Shown in pieces: positions 7,680 to 14,099 of a DNA stretch of 14,099 bases. Source of the stretch: Alphaproteobacteria bacterium (GTDB taxonomy: Bacteria > Pseudomonadota > Alphaproteobacteria > UBA8366). Location of the stretch: assembly GCA_018665505.1 (NCBI GenBank), contig JABJCS010000365.1:1-14099 (forward strand), read 5' to 3'. A model generated the notes under the pieces. That model was not told the DNA's origin. It saw nothing but the letters and a program-made list of their open reading frames with translations, and ran no database searches. The position numbers and the translations under genes were made by a program. Each line of letters starts with the position of its first letter. The stretch's first letter is position 1.

Positions 7680-8963
7680 ATGCTCGGTTGGGTTTTAGGG
7701 AAGCGGCGACGCAAGAAGCGTAAGAAAAAGCCGAAAGGGAAACGGCCAAGTTACGATCAGGCAAAGATCATCCTTGAGAATGGCGATGTCGCGGATCGGC
7801 GCGACCTCGCTATGCATGAGGATATCGAGCCGGAAATTCTATATTTCCTCGCCAATGACAAAGATCCCCTAGTTCGCCGCGAAATTGCCGATAATGACGG
7901 CACGCCCCTGCAAGCCGATATTATCCTGGCAAAGGATCCGGACGAAGAAGTCCGCAAGGAGGTCGCCCACAAACTTGGGCGTCTATTGCCGGACATTTCA
8001 GCCGATCAACAAGACAAGCTATCGAAGATGGCACTCGATATTCTCGACACTTTGGCGCGCGATCAGATGCGAGACGTCCGCGCCATCGTCTCCGATGAAA
8101 TCAAACACGCTCGAAATGTTCCGAAGAACGTTGTGCGCCGTTTGGCGGAAGATGCGGAATCCGTCGTCTCGGCCCCTGTTCTCGAATACTCACCGCTATT
8201 GAGCGATAAGGATTTGCTTGAAATCGTGGCATTGGGAATAGAGAGCGGTGCGATGACATCGATCGCCAAGCGCAAGGAGCTCCCGCAAGAAGTGGTCGAC
8301 GCCATCATCGAAAGCGGTGACGAGAACGCCATTCCCGCGCTGTTGGAAAATAAGAGCGCTAAGATCAGCGAGAAAACCATCGACATGATTGCAATCGAAG
8401 CGGAGGGTCATGAGGAATGGCATCCGACCCTCGTCGACCGCGGTAACCTGCCAGTCAGAACCATGCGCCGGATTGCAAGTTTCGTGAGTGCCGCGTTGTT
8501 CGAGCGCCTGATCGAAAACAACGATGTCGAAGAAAAGGCGGTTGACGAAATGCGAATGGAGGTTCGCAAACGCATCGATTCCAACGAACTTCTGGACACG
8601 GAAACCGACACCGCGAGAGAAAAAGCGATGGACCGCGCGGAGAAACTGTTCAAACAAGGGAAACTTACGGAAGACGTCGTCAAGAAAGCCATCGACGTCA
8701 ACGACAGCCACTTCACCCGTTACGCGATATCCCATATGTCCGGTCTGCCGTCCGAAATCGTGACGAAAATGCTCGGCTCCGGTAGTGGCAAGGCCGTGAC
8801 TTCCCTTTGCTGGAAAGCCGGCATGACGATGCGTATGGCGGTCCAGCTACAAAGAAAAGTCGCGAAGGTACGGCCTAATTCACTCCTCCGGGCACGGGGC
8901 GGAAATGAATACCCGCTCACCGACGACGATATGGAATGGCAAATCGAATTCTACGAGCACTAA
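7680..8963 (+). CDS. DUF2336 helical-repeat protein with basic N-terminus
   Basis: This is a 427-residue predicted cytoplasmic protein without signal peptide or membrane helices. After MLGWVLG comes an extreme basic patch (residues 8-22, nearly all Lys/Arg). An all-alpha solenoid of HEAT-like or LRV-like units follows. Examples are the segments around 46-75 (EPEILYFLANDKDPLVRREIADN), 78-100 (ADIILAKDPDEEVRKEVAHKL), 130-170, 196-225 and 255-290, with the recurring pattern of hydrophobic helix, acidic turn and VRxxxA. This matches the DUF2336 family described from Alphaproteobacteria, whose biochemical function is unknown to me. A repeat solenoid normally serves as a protein-binding scaffold; the basic tail might bind nucleic acid or acidic membrane lipids (inference). 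The start is supported only by a weak AAGG about 11 bases upstream, and a leader ORF may precede it. It converges with the SDR gene across a 22-base gap without an obvious terminator. Confidence 0.85.
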   Translation: MLGWVLGKRRRKKRKKKPKGKRPSYDQAKIILENGDVADRRDLAMHEDIEPEILYFLANDKDPLVRREIADNDGTPLQADIILAKDPDEEVRKEVAHKLGRLLPDISADQQDKLSKMALDILDTLARDQMRDVRAIVSDEIKHARNVPKNVVRRLAEDAESVVSAPVLEYSPLLSDKDLLEIVALGIESGAMTSIAKRKELPQEVVDAIIESGDENAIPALLENKSAKISEKTIDMIAIEAEGHEEWHPTLVDRGNLPVRTMRRIASFVSAALFERLIENNDVEEKAVDEMRMEVRKRIDSNELLDTETDTAREKAMDRAEKLFKQGKLTEDVVKKAIDVNDSHFTRYAISHMSGLPSEIVTKMLGSGSGKAVTSLCWKAGMTMRMAVQLQRKVAKVRPNSLLRARGGNEYPLTDDDMEWQIEFYEH

Positions 8964-8985
8964 CAAGCAAGGCCGAGCTTCCGTC

Positions 8986-9687
8986 TTAGAAATTCTCCAC
9001 CCACGGCCGCAATTCCACTTCCCATGTCCAAGAGCTGCGGTGTTGTCGGTGGATATGCATATAGGTCTCCGCAATCGCATCCGGCTCCAACGTGCCGTCT
9101 TCTCCAAGCTTCGCGGCCCTTTCGTCGCCTGGGCCCGCGTTAATACCACCATCGATCACGAAATGCGCGACATGCACGTTCTGCGGTGCCAATTCTCGAG
9201 CCATGCTTTGACTGAGACCGCGAAGCCCAAATTTACCCATCGCGAAAGCCGATGAGTTGGGATAACCCTTCACACTAGCCGATGCGCCGGTGAATAAAAT
9301 TGTGCCGCTACCTCGCTCGCGCATCTGCTTCGCGGCGTGATGGCCGACGAGGAAGCCAGCATAACAGGTCACAGTGATAGCCTTTTGCACGGCAATTGGA
9401 TCAATTTCATGCACACCGCCTCGTACACGGGCACTGGCATTGAAGACGACCAAATCGGGCTCCCCGATATCTCCATTGACGTCCTGGAACAGTTTTTCCA
9501 CTGCCGCCGGATCGCTCGCGTCGCAAGCATATGTTTTCGCATTCGTCTCCGCCGCGAGTGCGCTCATCTTGTCCACGTTTCGTGCCGCCAAGGCGACGCT
9601 CATGCCTTCCTTATGGCAAAGCCGCGCCATCGAAGCACTCAACCCGCTCCCCACTCCCACAATCAGAACCTTCTCACCACTAGCCAT
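8986..9687 (-). CDS. Short-chain dehydrogenase/reductase (SDR) family protein with Phe in place of catalytic Tyr
   Basis: This 233-residue Rossmann-fold protein of the SDR superfamily carries the cofactor loop VGVGSGLSASMA (10-21; a variant of TGxxxGxG), AARN (35-38), CDAS (55-58) and FNASA (82-86) in place of NNAG. The substrate-site segment is TGASAS (133-138). At the YxxxK position the sequence is FAMGK (148-152), so the Lys is kept but the Tyr is Phe. The following KFGLRGLSQSMARELAP and HVAHFVIDGGI stretches are typical of an SDR subgroup in which, as far as I recall, Phe is usual here. The enzyme may therefore use another acid, bind the cofactor without classical reduction, or catalyse a different reaction. 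A strong GGGAGG lies upstream of the ATG. The gene is divergent from the TPR/Sel1 gene with a 134-base spacer. Substrate unknown. Confidence 0.88.
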   Translation of the reverse strand: MASGEKVLIVGVGSGLSASMARLCHKEGMSVALAARNVDKMSALAAETNAKTYACDASDPAAVEKLFQDVNGDIGEPDLVVFNASARVRGGVHEIDPIAVQKAITVTCYAGFLVGHHAAKQMRERGSGTILFTGASASVKGYPNSSAFAMGKFGLRGLSQSMARELAPQNVHVAHFVIDGGINAGPGDERAAKLGEDGTLEPDAIAETYMHIHRQHRSSWTWEVELRPWVENF

Positions 9688-9821
9688 TTACCGCCTCCCG
9701 AAAACTTTCAATTTCAACACATGTTACAATGAGCGTACGGAAGCGACGGTCGCGGACAAGTGAAAAAATCGTTATCGCGTATCGATGGCTTGATCGGCTC
9801 ATCGTCAGTTAGGATGAATTC
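9688..9821. promoter_or_regulatory. Divergent intergenic region between the SDR and TPR/Sel1 genes
   Basis: This 134-base spacer must contain the promoters or 5' leaders of two divergent genes. It supplies the GGGAGG site for the SDR gene near its left end and an AGGA site seven bases before the TPR gene. TTACAATG near 9724-9731 could be a -10-like element on the plus strand, but a matching -35 is not convincing and I see no operator-like repeat. Confidence 0.3.
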
Positions 9822-10508
9822 ATGACACAAACTTGGCGGAATGCCGTTCTCGTTTTACTGATATCATGTGCCATGCACTCCGCGTCGGCACAGAGCAATC
9901 TGGTCACCGAATGCGCACAACGCAAAGATCACCGCGCCATCGAAATATGCCGGCTCGCAGCCGAACAGAATGCGGATGATCCAAAAGTCTTGAAGTTACT
10001 CGCCAAAACGCTCATCGAGCACGGAGCCTTCGCCGAGGCGAGCGAAGTGCAGGGCACGATCGCCCAGCTACGCCCGAACGATTGGGCCGCGCAATACGAC
10101 TATGCCGGAACGCTCGGTTTCGTGCGCCGTTACAACGACGCTATCGCGCCGATCAAGCGCGCGATTGCGCTACGCCCGGATCACATACCCTCATATCAAT
10201 CGGCCGCCCTCATCTTCACGATGATGGGACGGCATGCGGAAGCTGTGCCGCAAACCCGCAAAGCGGCGGAACTCGGCAGCTCCGTCGCGATGTTTGATAT
10301 GGTCCGCTATTATGCGGAAGGGCTCGGCGTCGAGAAATCCGATGCCGAAGCCTTCAGATGGACGAAACAAGCTGCGGAAAACGGGCATCTCTTGGCGATG
10401 AGAGAGATGATCGAGATCTTTCTTGAAGGCCGCTACGGCCAAGCACCCAACGACACCAAGGCCGTGAATTGGGCGACCCGCCACCGCGCGGCCAAGGGAA
10501 ACCGTTAA
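9822..10508 (+). CDS. Exported TPR / Sel1-like repeat protein
   Basis: This 228-residue protein has a Sec signal peptide (MTQTWRNAVLVLLISCAMHSASA, cleavage expected after residue 23 before QSN). Tetratricopeptide-type helical pairs follow at about 54-85, 88-120 and 122-150 (pattern LL..L...G...EA......L.PN.W). A Sel1-like repeat comes next at about 153-190 (AMFDMVRYYAEGLGVEKSDAEAFRWTKQAAENG), with a partial second one to 222. Three Cys residues follow or lie within the signal region; Cys16 is not in a lipobox, so a soluble periplasmic protein is more likely than a lipoprotein. Such proteins act as periplasmic scaffolds or adaptors, but the partner is unknown. The ATG follows TAGGATGAATTC, a reasonable ribosome binding site. 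It ends three bases from the convergent MBL gene, with no terminator in the gap. Confidence 0.82.
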   Translation: MTQTWRNAVLVLLISCAMHSASAQSNLVTECAQRKDHRAIEICRLAAEQNADDPKVLKLLAKTLIEHGAFAEASEVQGTIAQLRPNDWAAQYDYAGTLGFVRRYNDAIAPIKRAIALRPDHIPSYQSAALIFTMMGRHAEAVPQTRKAAELGSSVAMFDMVRYYAEGLGVEKSDAEAFRWTKQAAENGHLLAMREMIEIFLEGRYGQAPNDTKAVNWATRHRAAKGNR

Positions 10509-10511
10509 AAG

Positions 10512-11411
10512 TTAGTTCTTCATCCCCGTGTATACGAGTTCGAGAAACTTCTTCGGCTTAAGAAATCCATTGCCCCAATCAGCATCGAATTCCGCCGTCG
10601 GGCTGGCCGCATAAAGATCTTCCAATTTCTTACCGCCGGCGACGGCAGCGGCGATACGCTTGCCGATACTCTCGAGCATATTTCGATAAGCGATCAATTC
10701 GGCTTTATTCGAAAGCGGGCCATGCCCCGGTATGATTTTCGTCTTCGGGCCCGCCATCGCAATCACTTTGTCGGCAATTTTAATCACACCGTCGATCGAG
10801 CCGCCGTGCTGGAAATCAATGAACGGATAGCGCCCATTAAAGTATGTATCGCCCATATGGATGACATTTGCATCGACGAAATGAACCACGGAGTCGCCAT
10901 TCGTATGCGCGGCCGGAGCGTGAAAAATCCGAATGGTCTCGCCATTTAAATGAAAGGTGACACCATCTGAGAATGTTACGATGGGTAACGCCACCTCTGG
11001 TGCTGCTGGAATCTTTTTCCCAAAAGCTTTCAGAAATTGATCGGCGCTCATTAGTTTGCGCACATTGTCGTGGGCAACGATGGCCACACCGGCCTTACCA
11101 AGATTCTCGTTTCCGCCCGTGTGATCGAAATGCCAATGCGTATTAAGGACAAAGCGGATCGGCTCTTCGGAAATTTTCCCGACGGCCGCTAATATTTTCG
11201 GCGTTAGCGGCGCAAATTGATCGTCGATCATGAAAACACCGTCCGGTCCCGCCGACAGACCAATATTCCCACCTTGTCCGACCAGCATATGAATGCCTTC
11301 ACCAAGGTCTGTAGCAGTGATCTGCACTTCCTTCTTGTCTTGAGCAGATAGTGAAGCAGCGCCCATCATACTTACCGCGACAATGGCGCTTCCGATCAAA
11401 AATTTGCGCAT
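10512..11411 (-). CDS. Secreted metallo-beta-lactamase-fold hydrolase
   Basis: This 299-residue MBL-fold enzyme carries an N-terminal signal peptide (MRKFLIGSAIVAVSMMGAASLSAQ, cleavage after about residue 23), so it acts in the periplasm. The complete binuclear zinc site is present: THWHFDHTGG (His92, His94, Asp96, His97), His169 in APAAHTNGD, Asp188 in IHMGDTYF and His230 in IPGHGP. The sequence resembles the periplasmic MBL-fold hydrolases related to class B lactamases and cyclase-like proteins, but I cannot name the substrate. I chose the ATG at 11411 because AAGGGA (11419-11424) precedes it and the signal peptide starts there. A TTG 57 bases upstream (11468) would add an arginine/lysine-rich stretch without a ribosome binding site. 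It lies 90 bases downstream of the PtxD-like gene on the same strand and may be its last operon partner, though its own promoter in 11412-11501 is also possible. Confidence 0.87.
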   Translation of the reverse strand: MRKFLIGSAIVAVSMMGAASLSAQDKKEVQITATDLGEGIHMLVGQGGNIGLSAGPDGVFMIDDQFAPLTPKILAAVGKISEEPIRFVLNTHWHFDHTGGNENLGKAGVAIVAHDNVRKLMSADQFLKAFGKKIPAAPEVALPIVTFSDGVTFHLNGETIRIFHAPAAHTNGDSVVHFVDANVIHMGDTYFNGRYPFIDFQHGGSIDGVIKIADKVIAMAGPKTKIIPGHGPLSNKAELIAYRNMLESIGKRIAAAVAGGKKLEDLYAASPTAEFDADWGNGFLKPKKFLELVYTGMKN

Positions 11412-11418
11412 GACTAAA

Positions 11419-11424
11419 TCCCTT
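11419..11424 (-). promoter_or_regulatory. Ribosome binding site fixing the start of the MBL-fold gene
   Basis: On the minus strand AAGGGA lies seven bases before the ATG at 11411, directly ahead of a clear signal peptide. The alternative TTG start at 11468 has no purine-rich sequence at the right distance, so this site decides the start. Confidence 0.6.
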
Positions 11425-11501
11425 TTCCCTGACATCTGGTGCAGACGTTTCAATAATTTATGCCTCAAGACGACTTCGTAAATCCACGCAAGACTCCGTG
11501 A

Positions 11502-12500
11502 TCACGAAATCTCGTTGACCGCGCCAGTCGGGCGCCCCCCTCTCAACGCTTCCAGAATACTCGTGGCCGCTTCTGCTTCGATGGCTTTTCGGACATCCGT
11601 GACGGCCGAGCCGATATGCGGCGTGAAGAGCGTTTTCTCAGGTTGCGCCACCAATGTCTGTGGAATTTCCTGTGGCCGGTCGAGTCGAGCCCAATCTTCA
11701 AACTCGAAAACATCGGCCGCATATCCTGCAAGCTGACCGTCAGCCAATGCGTCGGACACAGCCATCTCGTCAACGACGGAACCGCGCCCCGGATTCACCA
11801 AAATTGCTCCCGGCTTCATCATGTCGATAGCGCCTCTATCGATCATATGCAGCGTCTCCGCCGTCAACGGCGTGGCTAGGACGATATAGTCAGCGCGGCA
11901 AATCAGCTCCTCAAATCCAGCACGTTTGAGATGCAATGACGCGCCGGTCACCGGATCGAGTGCTTGGTCGTCCGCATAGAGAACAGTGGCATCGAATCCT
12001 TGCAGCCGCTGAGCGATGGCCTGCCCGACTCGGCCCATTCCAACGATGCCGACTGTCCGCCCGGCAAGCCCCATCCCATAGAGCGTCGGCCGCCATGCGG
12101 TAAAGCGTCCGGCGCGAATATCTCGGTCGCCGATCATCACGTGTCGGGCAATTCCAATCAATAAACCGATCGCAAGCTCAGCAGTTGGCACGGTCAACAA
12201 ATCATCCACGATTGTGACCCACACGCCTCGCCCGGTGCAGGCCTCGACGTCGAAATTGTCATAGCCTTTCAACGCACAGGCAACGATCTTCAATTTTGGG
12301 CATTGCGCGAGAAAATCATCGTCGATTGAGTCCGGCATGAACACCATCATGGCGTCAGCGTCACGACACCGTTTTATGATTTCGTCCTCAGACAGCGAGG
12401 ATTCGCCATCATTGGTGATGACATCAGTCCAATCCTCGAGCATCGCGACGGTTTCCGGAAAAACCCGATGGGTCAGGACAGTCTTTGGTCGATCGGCCAT
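11502..12500 (-). CDS. PtxD-like phosphite (phosphonate) dehydrogenase, D-2-hydroxyacid dehydrogenase family
   Basis: This 332-residue NAD-dependent enzyme is close, by memory of the sequence, to Pseudomonas stutzeri PtxD, which oxidises phosphite to phosphate. Long stretches are nearly the same, for example RCRDADAMMVFMPD (44-57), ALKGYDNFDVEAC (76-88), DLLTVPTAELAIGL (100-113) and AADVFEFEDWAR (261-272). The family triad is Arg239 (NPGRGS), Glu268 and His295 (TPHIGSAV). Further residues reported for phosphite binding in PtxD are also matched: Met55, Lys78, Trp136, Tyr141, Ser298. The cofactor loop is GIVGMGRVGQA (151-161), and Asp177-Asp178 after the second strand occupy the position of PtxD Glu175-Ala176, pointing to NAD rather than NADP. 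The ATG follows AGGAG at ideal spacing, 36 bases after the glycosyltransferase-like gene. No ptxABC transporter is in the window, so the physiological substrate remains open; I leave the symbol blank for that reason. Confidence 0.85.
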   Translation of the reverse strand: MADRPKTVLTHRVFPETVAMLEDWTDVITNDGESSLSEDEIIKRCRDADAMMVFMPDSIDDDFLAQCPKLKIVACALKGYDNFDVEACTGRGVWVTIVDDLLTVPTAELAIGLLIGIARHVMIGDRDIRAGRFTAWRPTLYGMGLAGRTVGIVGMGRVGQAIAQRLQGFDATVLYADDQALDPVTGASLHLKRAGFEELICRADYIVLATPLTAETLHMIDRGAIDMMKPGAILVNPGRGSVVDEMAVSDALADGQLAGYAADVFEFEDWARLDRPQEIPQTLVAQPEKTLFTPHIGSAVTDVRKAIEAEAATSILEALRGGRPTGAVNEIS

Positions 12501-12536
12501 GGCGCTCTCCTACAACAGATATCCGCCGACAGCCTA

Positions 12537-14099
12537 TCAGGCCGGGCGCAGAAACGTGTCGGAATTCTCATCGTGCATCCTACCCATCGCCTGGAAGAGC
12601 GGGTCCTCCGCGATACCACCGCTTCCCAATGCCTCGACATAGCCACGCCAGAAAGCACCCTCATCGAACGGTTTCCAGAAGCTGTACGGTGTGTCCGGCA
12701 GGTACCTGCAATCAACGATAAACCTGCGATAAAAAAGATCGTTCGCGATCAGGGCCCGCGTCTGCTGTGTCTCGTCCTGGCTCATTTGCGGCCCTCGGTT
12801 TATCGCCTCCAAATAGGTATCCGCAGTTTGCGGTTCCTCGCTAAAGCCATTGCCAGCAAAAAAACCGCGCCCCCCTAAGATGACAGGCATACCGCAACCG
12901 GCAAACTCCAGACCCGCCTTGCCGTTAACGGTAATCAGAAAATCCGCAAACTGCGCGAGGCTCGCCGTATTCAAACCTTCAGGGACCACATGAATGTGCG
13001 CCACATCGCGTGCGATCGCATAGGCTCTCGACGCTGGCTCCAGATCGTCGGTGTAATGCGCCAAGTTTGGGTGAAGTTTTACCAACCAATCGATCTCCGG
13101 CTGATCGCGCATGACCTCAAGCGTTTGGATATACCAATCGTAAAAATCATCAAATAGAAGCCCCGGCGAGAAATGATTAGCGTCGGGAAAAGCATGCAGC
13201 ATGAGCAATCCTTTCGGTCGCTCAACATCAAGCCCCATCGACCGGCCGAGCTCCTGGGTCGATATTTTGCGCCGCTCCGGCGAATATCCCTCTTCATTCA
13301 GATACTCGAACTCATTGCCGCTGCCGCCCATACGTCGATGCAGTGTCTCTTCAGCGGTTCGGATGGCGGCCTCACCCTCTTCCCTCAAAACTCGATCAAT
13401 ATGACCCGGTATGATTCTGGTCATCACATCCGACGCCGCCTCCACACCCTGACGGCGTTGGATACGCATCCCCTTACCGCCGTAGCGCGCGTAAATATCC
13501 GCCCCATGCTCTGCCGCCAACCGAGCCAAAATACAAAAACGGAGATAGACCAGATGTCCCATAACTGCGGCACCTACTTCCTCGTCCTGCAATAGGCGAT
13601 CAAAGAGCGCATAGTAATTCAGCATAAGCGCAACATAAGCCCGTAAATCGTCATCGACCTCGTGCATCGTTACCTGACGGGTTTCCCGCAAATAAGTGTC
13701 ATAGAGAAGATCGCCGACCGGCAAACCGTTCACGTTCAACCCCAAGACCCGGCGTCGCAACTCATGACCGGTTAGCCCTTCCAATTGTGCGATAATCTGC
13801 ACCGCTTCCGGGCGGACGTCTTTCGCGGCCTCATCGCGCACGAACGTGAATTGCTCGATTCCGAAACTGCGTGCTAATAGAATTATTTTTTGATCCGTTG
13901 CACTGGATACCAGTGCCCATGGTTTCAATCCGCGGGTCAATTCCAGATACTTCCCAAGGATCAGATTGCCGAGGTAGTAAACCGGGTGATCGACCAGCAA
14001 GTCCACTAAGACACGCTTTGGTTTCACGTTGGCACCGCCAGCTGACTGCCGTCGCCAAAAACGGATGCCGTGTGAAATTGCCTGCTCGAATGCGGCCGA
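12537..14099 (-). CDS. Capsule-polysaccharide (KpsC/KpsS-like) GT-B glycosyltransferase family protein, 5' end outside window
   Basis: The frame runs open to the right edge. The GTG at 14027 gives 496 residues, but the 24 codons upstream encode a plausible continuation (FEQAISHGIRFWRRQ) with no stop, so the gene probably starts beyond the window. Numbering from that GTG, residues 1-60 look like a donor-fold beta-alpha unit (RVLVDLLVDHPVYYLGNLIL). The middle (100-270) is helical and charged. The C-terminal half holds WLVKLHPN (314-321) and TVNGKAGLEFAGCGMPVILGG (366-386), then FFAGNGFSEEPQT, the signature of the KpsC/KpsS-type Kdo transferases and related capsule synthesis proteins. It likely transfers a sugar or sugar phosphate to a surface glycan at the cytoplasmic face of the inner membrane. 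No signal peptide or membrane helix is seen. It is the upstream partner of the PtxD-like gene (36-base gap). The family call is from motif recognition only; donor and acceptor are unknown. Confidence 0.72.
   Translation of the reverse strand, partial: SAAFEQAISHGIRFWRRQSAGGANVKPKRVLVDLLVDHPVYYLGNLILGKYLELTRGLKPWALVSSATDQKIILLARSFGIEQFTFVRDEAAKDVRPEAVQIIAQLEGLTGHELRRRVLGLNVNGLPVGDLLYDTYLRETRQVTMHEVDDDLRAYVALMLNYYALFDRLLQDEEVGAAVMGHLVYLRFCILARLAAEHGADIYARYGGKGMRIQRRQGVEAASDVMTRIIPGHIDRVLREEGEAAIRTAEETLHRRMGGSGNEFEYLNEEGYSPERRKISTQELGRSMGLDVERPKGLLMLHAFPDANHFSPGLLFDDFYDWYIQTLEVMRDQPEIDWLVKLHPNLAHYTDDLEPASRAYAIARDVAHIHVVPEGLNTASLAQFADFLITVNGKAGLEFAGCGMPVILGGRGFFAGNGFSEEPQTADTYLEAINRGPQMSQDETQQTRALIANDLFYRRFIVDCRYLPDTPYSFWKPFDEGAFWRGYVEALGSGGIAEDPLFQAMGRMHDENSDTFLRPA

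Noticed and set aside
8196..8735. A 179-codon open frame antisense to the DUF2336 gene
   Set aside because: No family resemblance or ribosome binding site; it is a mirror of the repeat protein's codon pattern.
8964..8985. Possible terminator in the gap between the convergent DUF2336 and SDR genes
   Set aside because: Only a few bases can pair and there is no T-run on either strand.
10512..11411. Acquired metallo-beta-lactamase
   Set aside because: The zinc site is a general feature of the MBL fold; the sequence shows no mobile context and no specific match to known carbapenemases that I can recognise.
11412..11468. Longer version of the MBL-fold protein from a TTG at 11468
   Set aside because: It places 19 residues before an obvious signal peptide, uses a rare start without a ribosome binding site, and ignores the good AAGGGA before 11411.
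1..14099. CRISPR arrays, tRNA or rRNA genes, insertion sequences, phage attachment sites
   Set aside because: No regular direct repeats with spacers, no cloverleaf or rRNA sequence, and no transposase or terminal inverted repeats were seen on either strand.

Overview
The window looks like chromosomal DNA of an alphaproteobacterium, probably a Rhodospirillales-like or marine lineage. The evidence is a complete general L-amino-acid ABC transporter of the Aap type, a DUF2336 repeat protein (a family I know mainly from Alphaproteobacteria), a moderately GC-rich composition judged by eye, and compact operons with purine-rich ribosome binding sites. I see no rRNA, tRNA, CRISPR array, insertion sequence or phage gene. 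The lineage is an inference from gene content.

Layout. Positions 1-893 (+) carry the C-terminal part of a citrate-synthase-family protein whose start lies outside the window. It meets, tail to tail with a 20-base overlap, an operon on the minus strand that reads from 6204 down to 874: aapJ (periplasmic amino-acid binding protein), aapQ and aapM (permeases), aapP (ATPase) and a ketopantoate-reductase-family dehydrogenase. A hairpin lies between aapJ and aapQ. A 228-base divergent intergenic region (6205-6432) holds repeated CGAACGAT-type motifs that look like an operator. On its other side a cytoplasmic SxxK serine hydrolase (6433-7551, +) is followed by a DUF2336 protein with a very basic N-terminus (7680-8963, +), possibly preceded by a tiny leader ORF.

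Positions 8986-9687 (-) encode an SDR-family protein that has Phe where the catalytic Tyr normally sits. It is divergent from an exported TPR/Sel1-repeat protein (9822-10508, +). The last third is a minus-strand cluster read from the right edge: a GT-B-fold protein resembling capsule polysaccharide transferases of the KpsC/KpsS type (5' end off the window), a close homologue of phosphite (phosphonate) dehydrogenase PtxD, and a secreted metallo-beta-lactamase-fold hydrolase.

How they work together. The transporter genes form a textbook high-affinity amino-acid uptake system, and the trailing reductase may act on a 2-oxo acid linked to the imported amino acids (inference). The most unusual part is the glycosyltransferase-like / PtxD-like / exported MBL cluster. 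The PtxD homologue keeps every active-site residue I remember for phosphite oxidation, but no phosphite transporter (ptxABC) is visible beside it. Either it supports phosphite use with a transporter located elsewhere, or it has a different 2-hydroxyacid or phosphorus substrate tied to a surface-polysaccharide locus.
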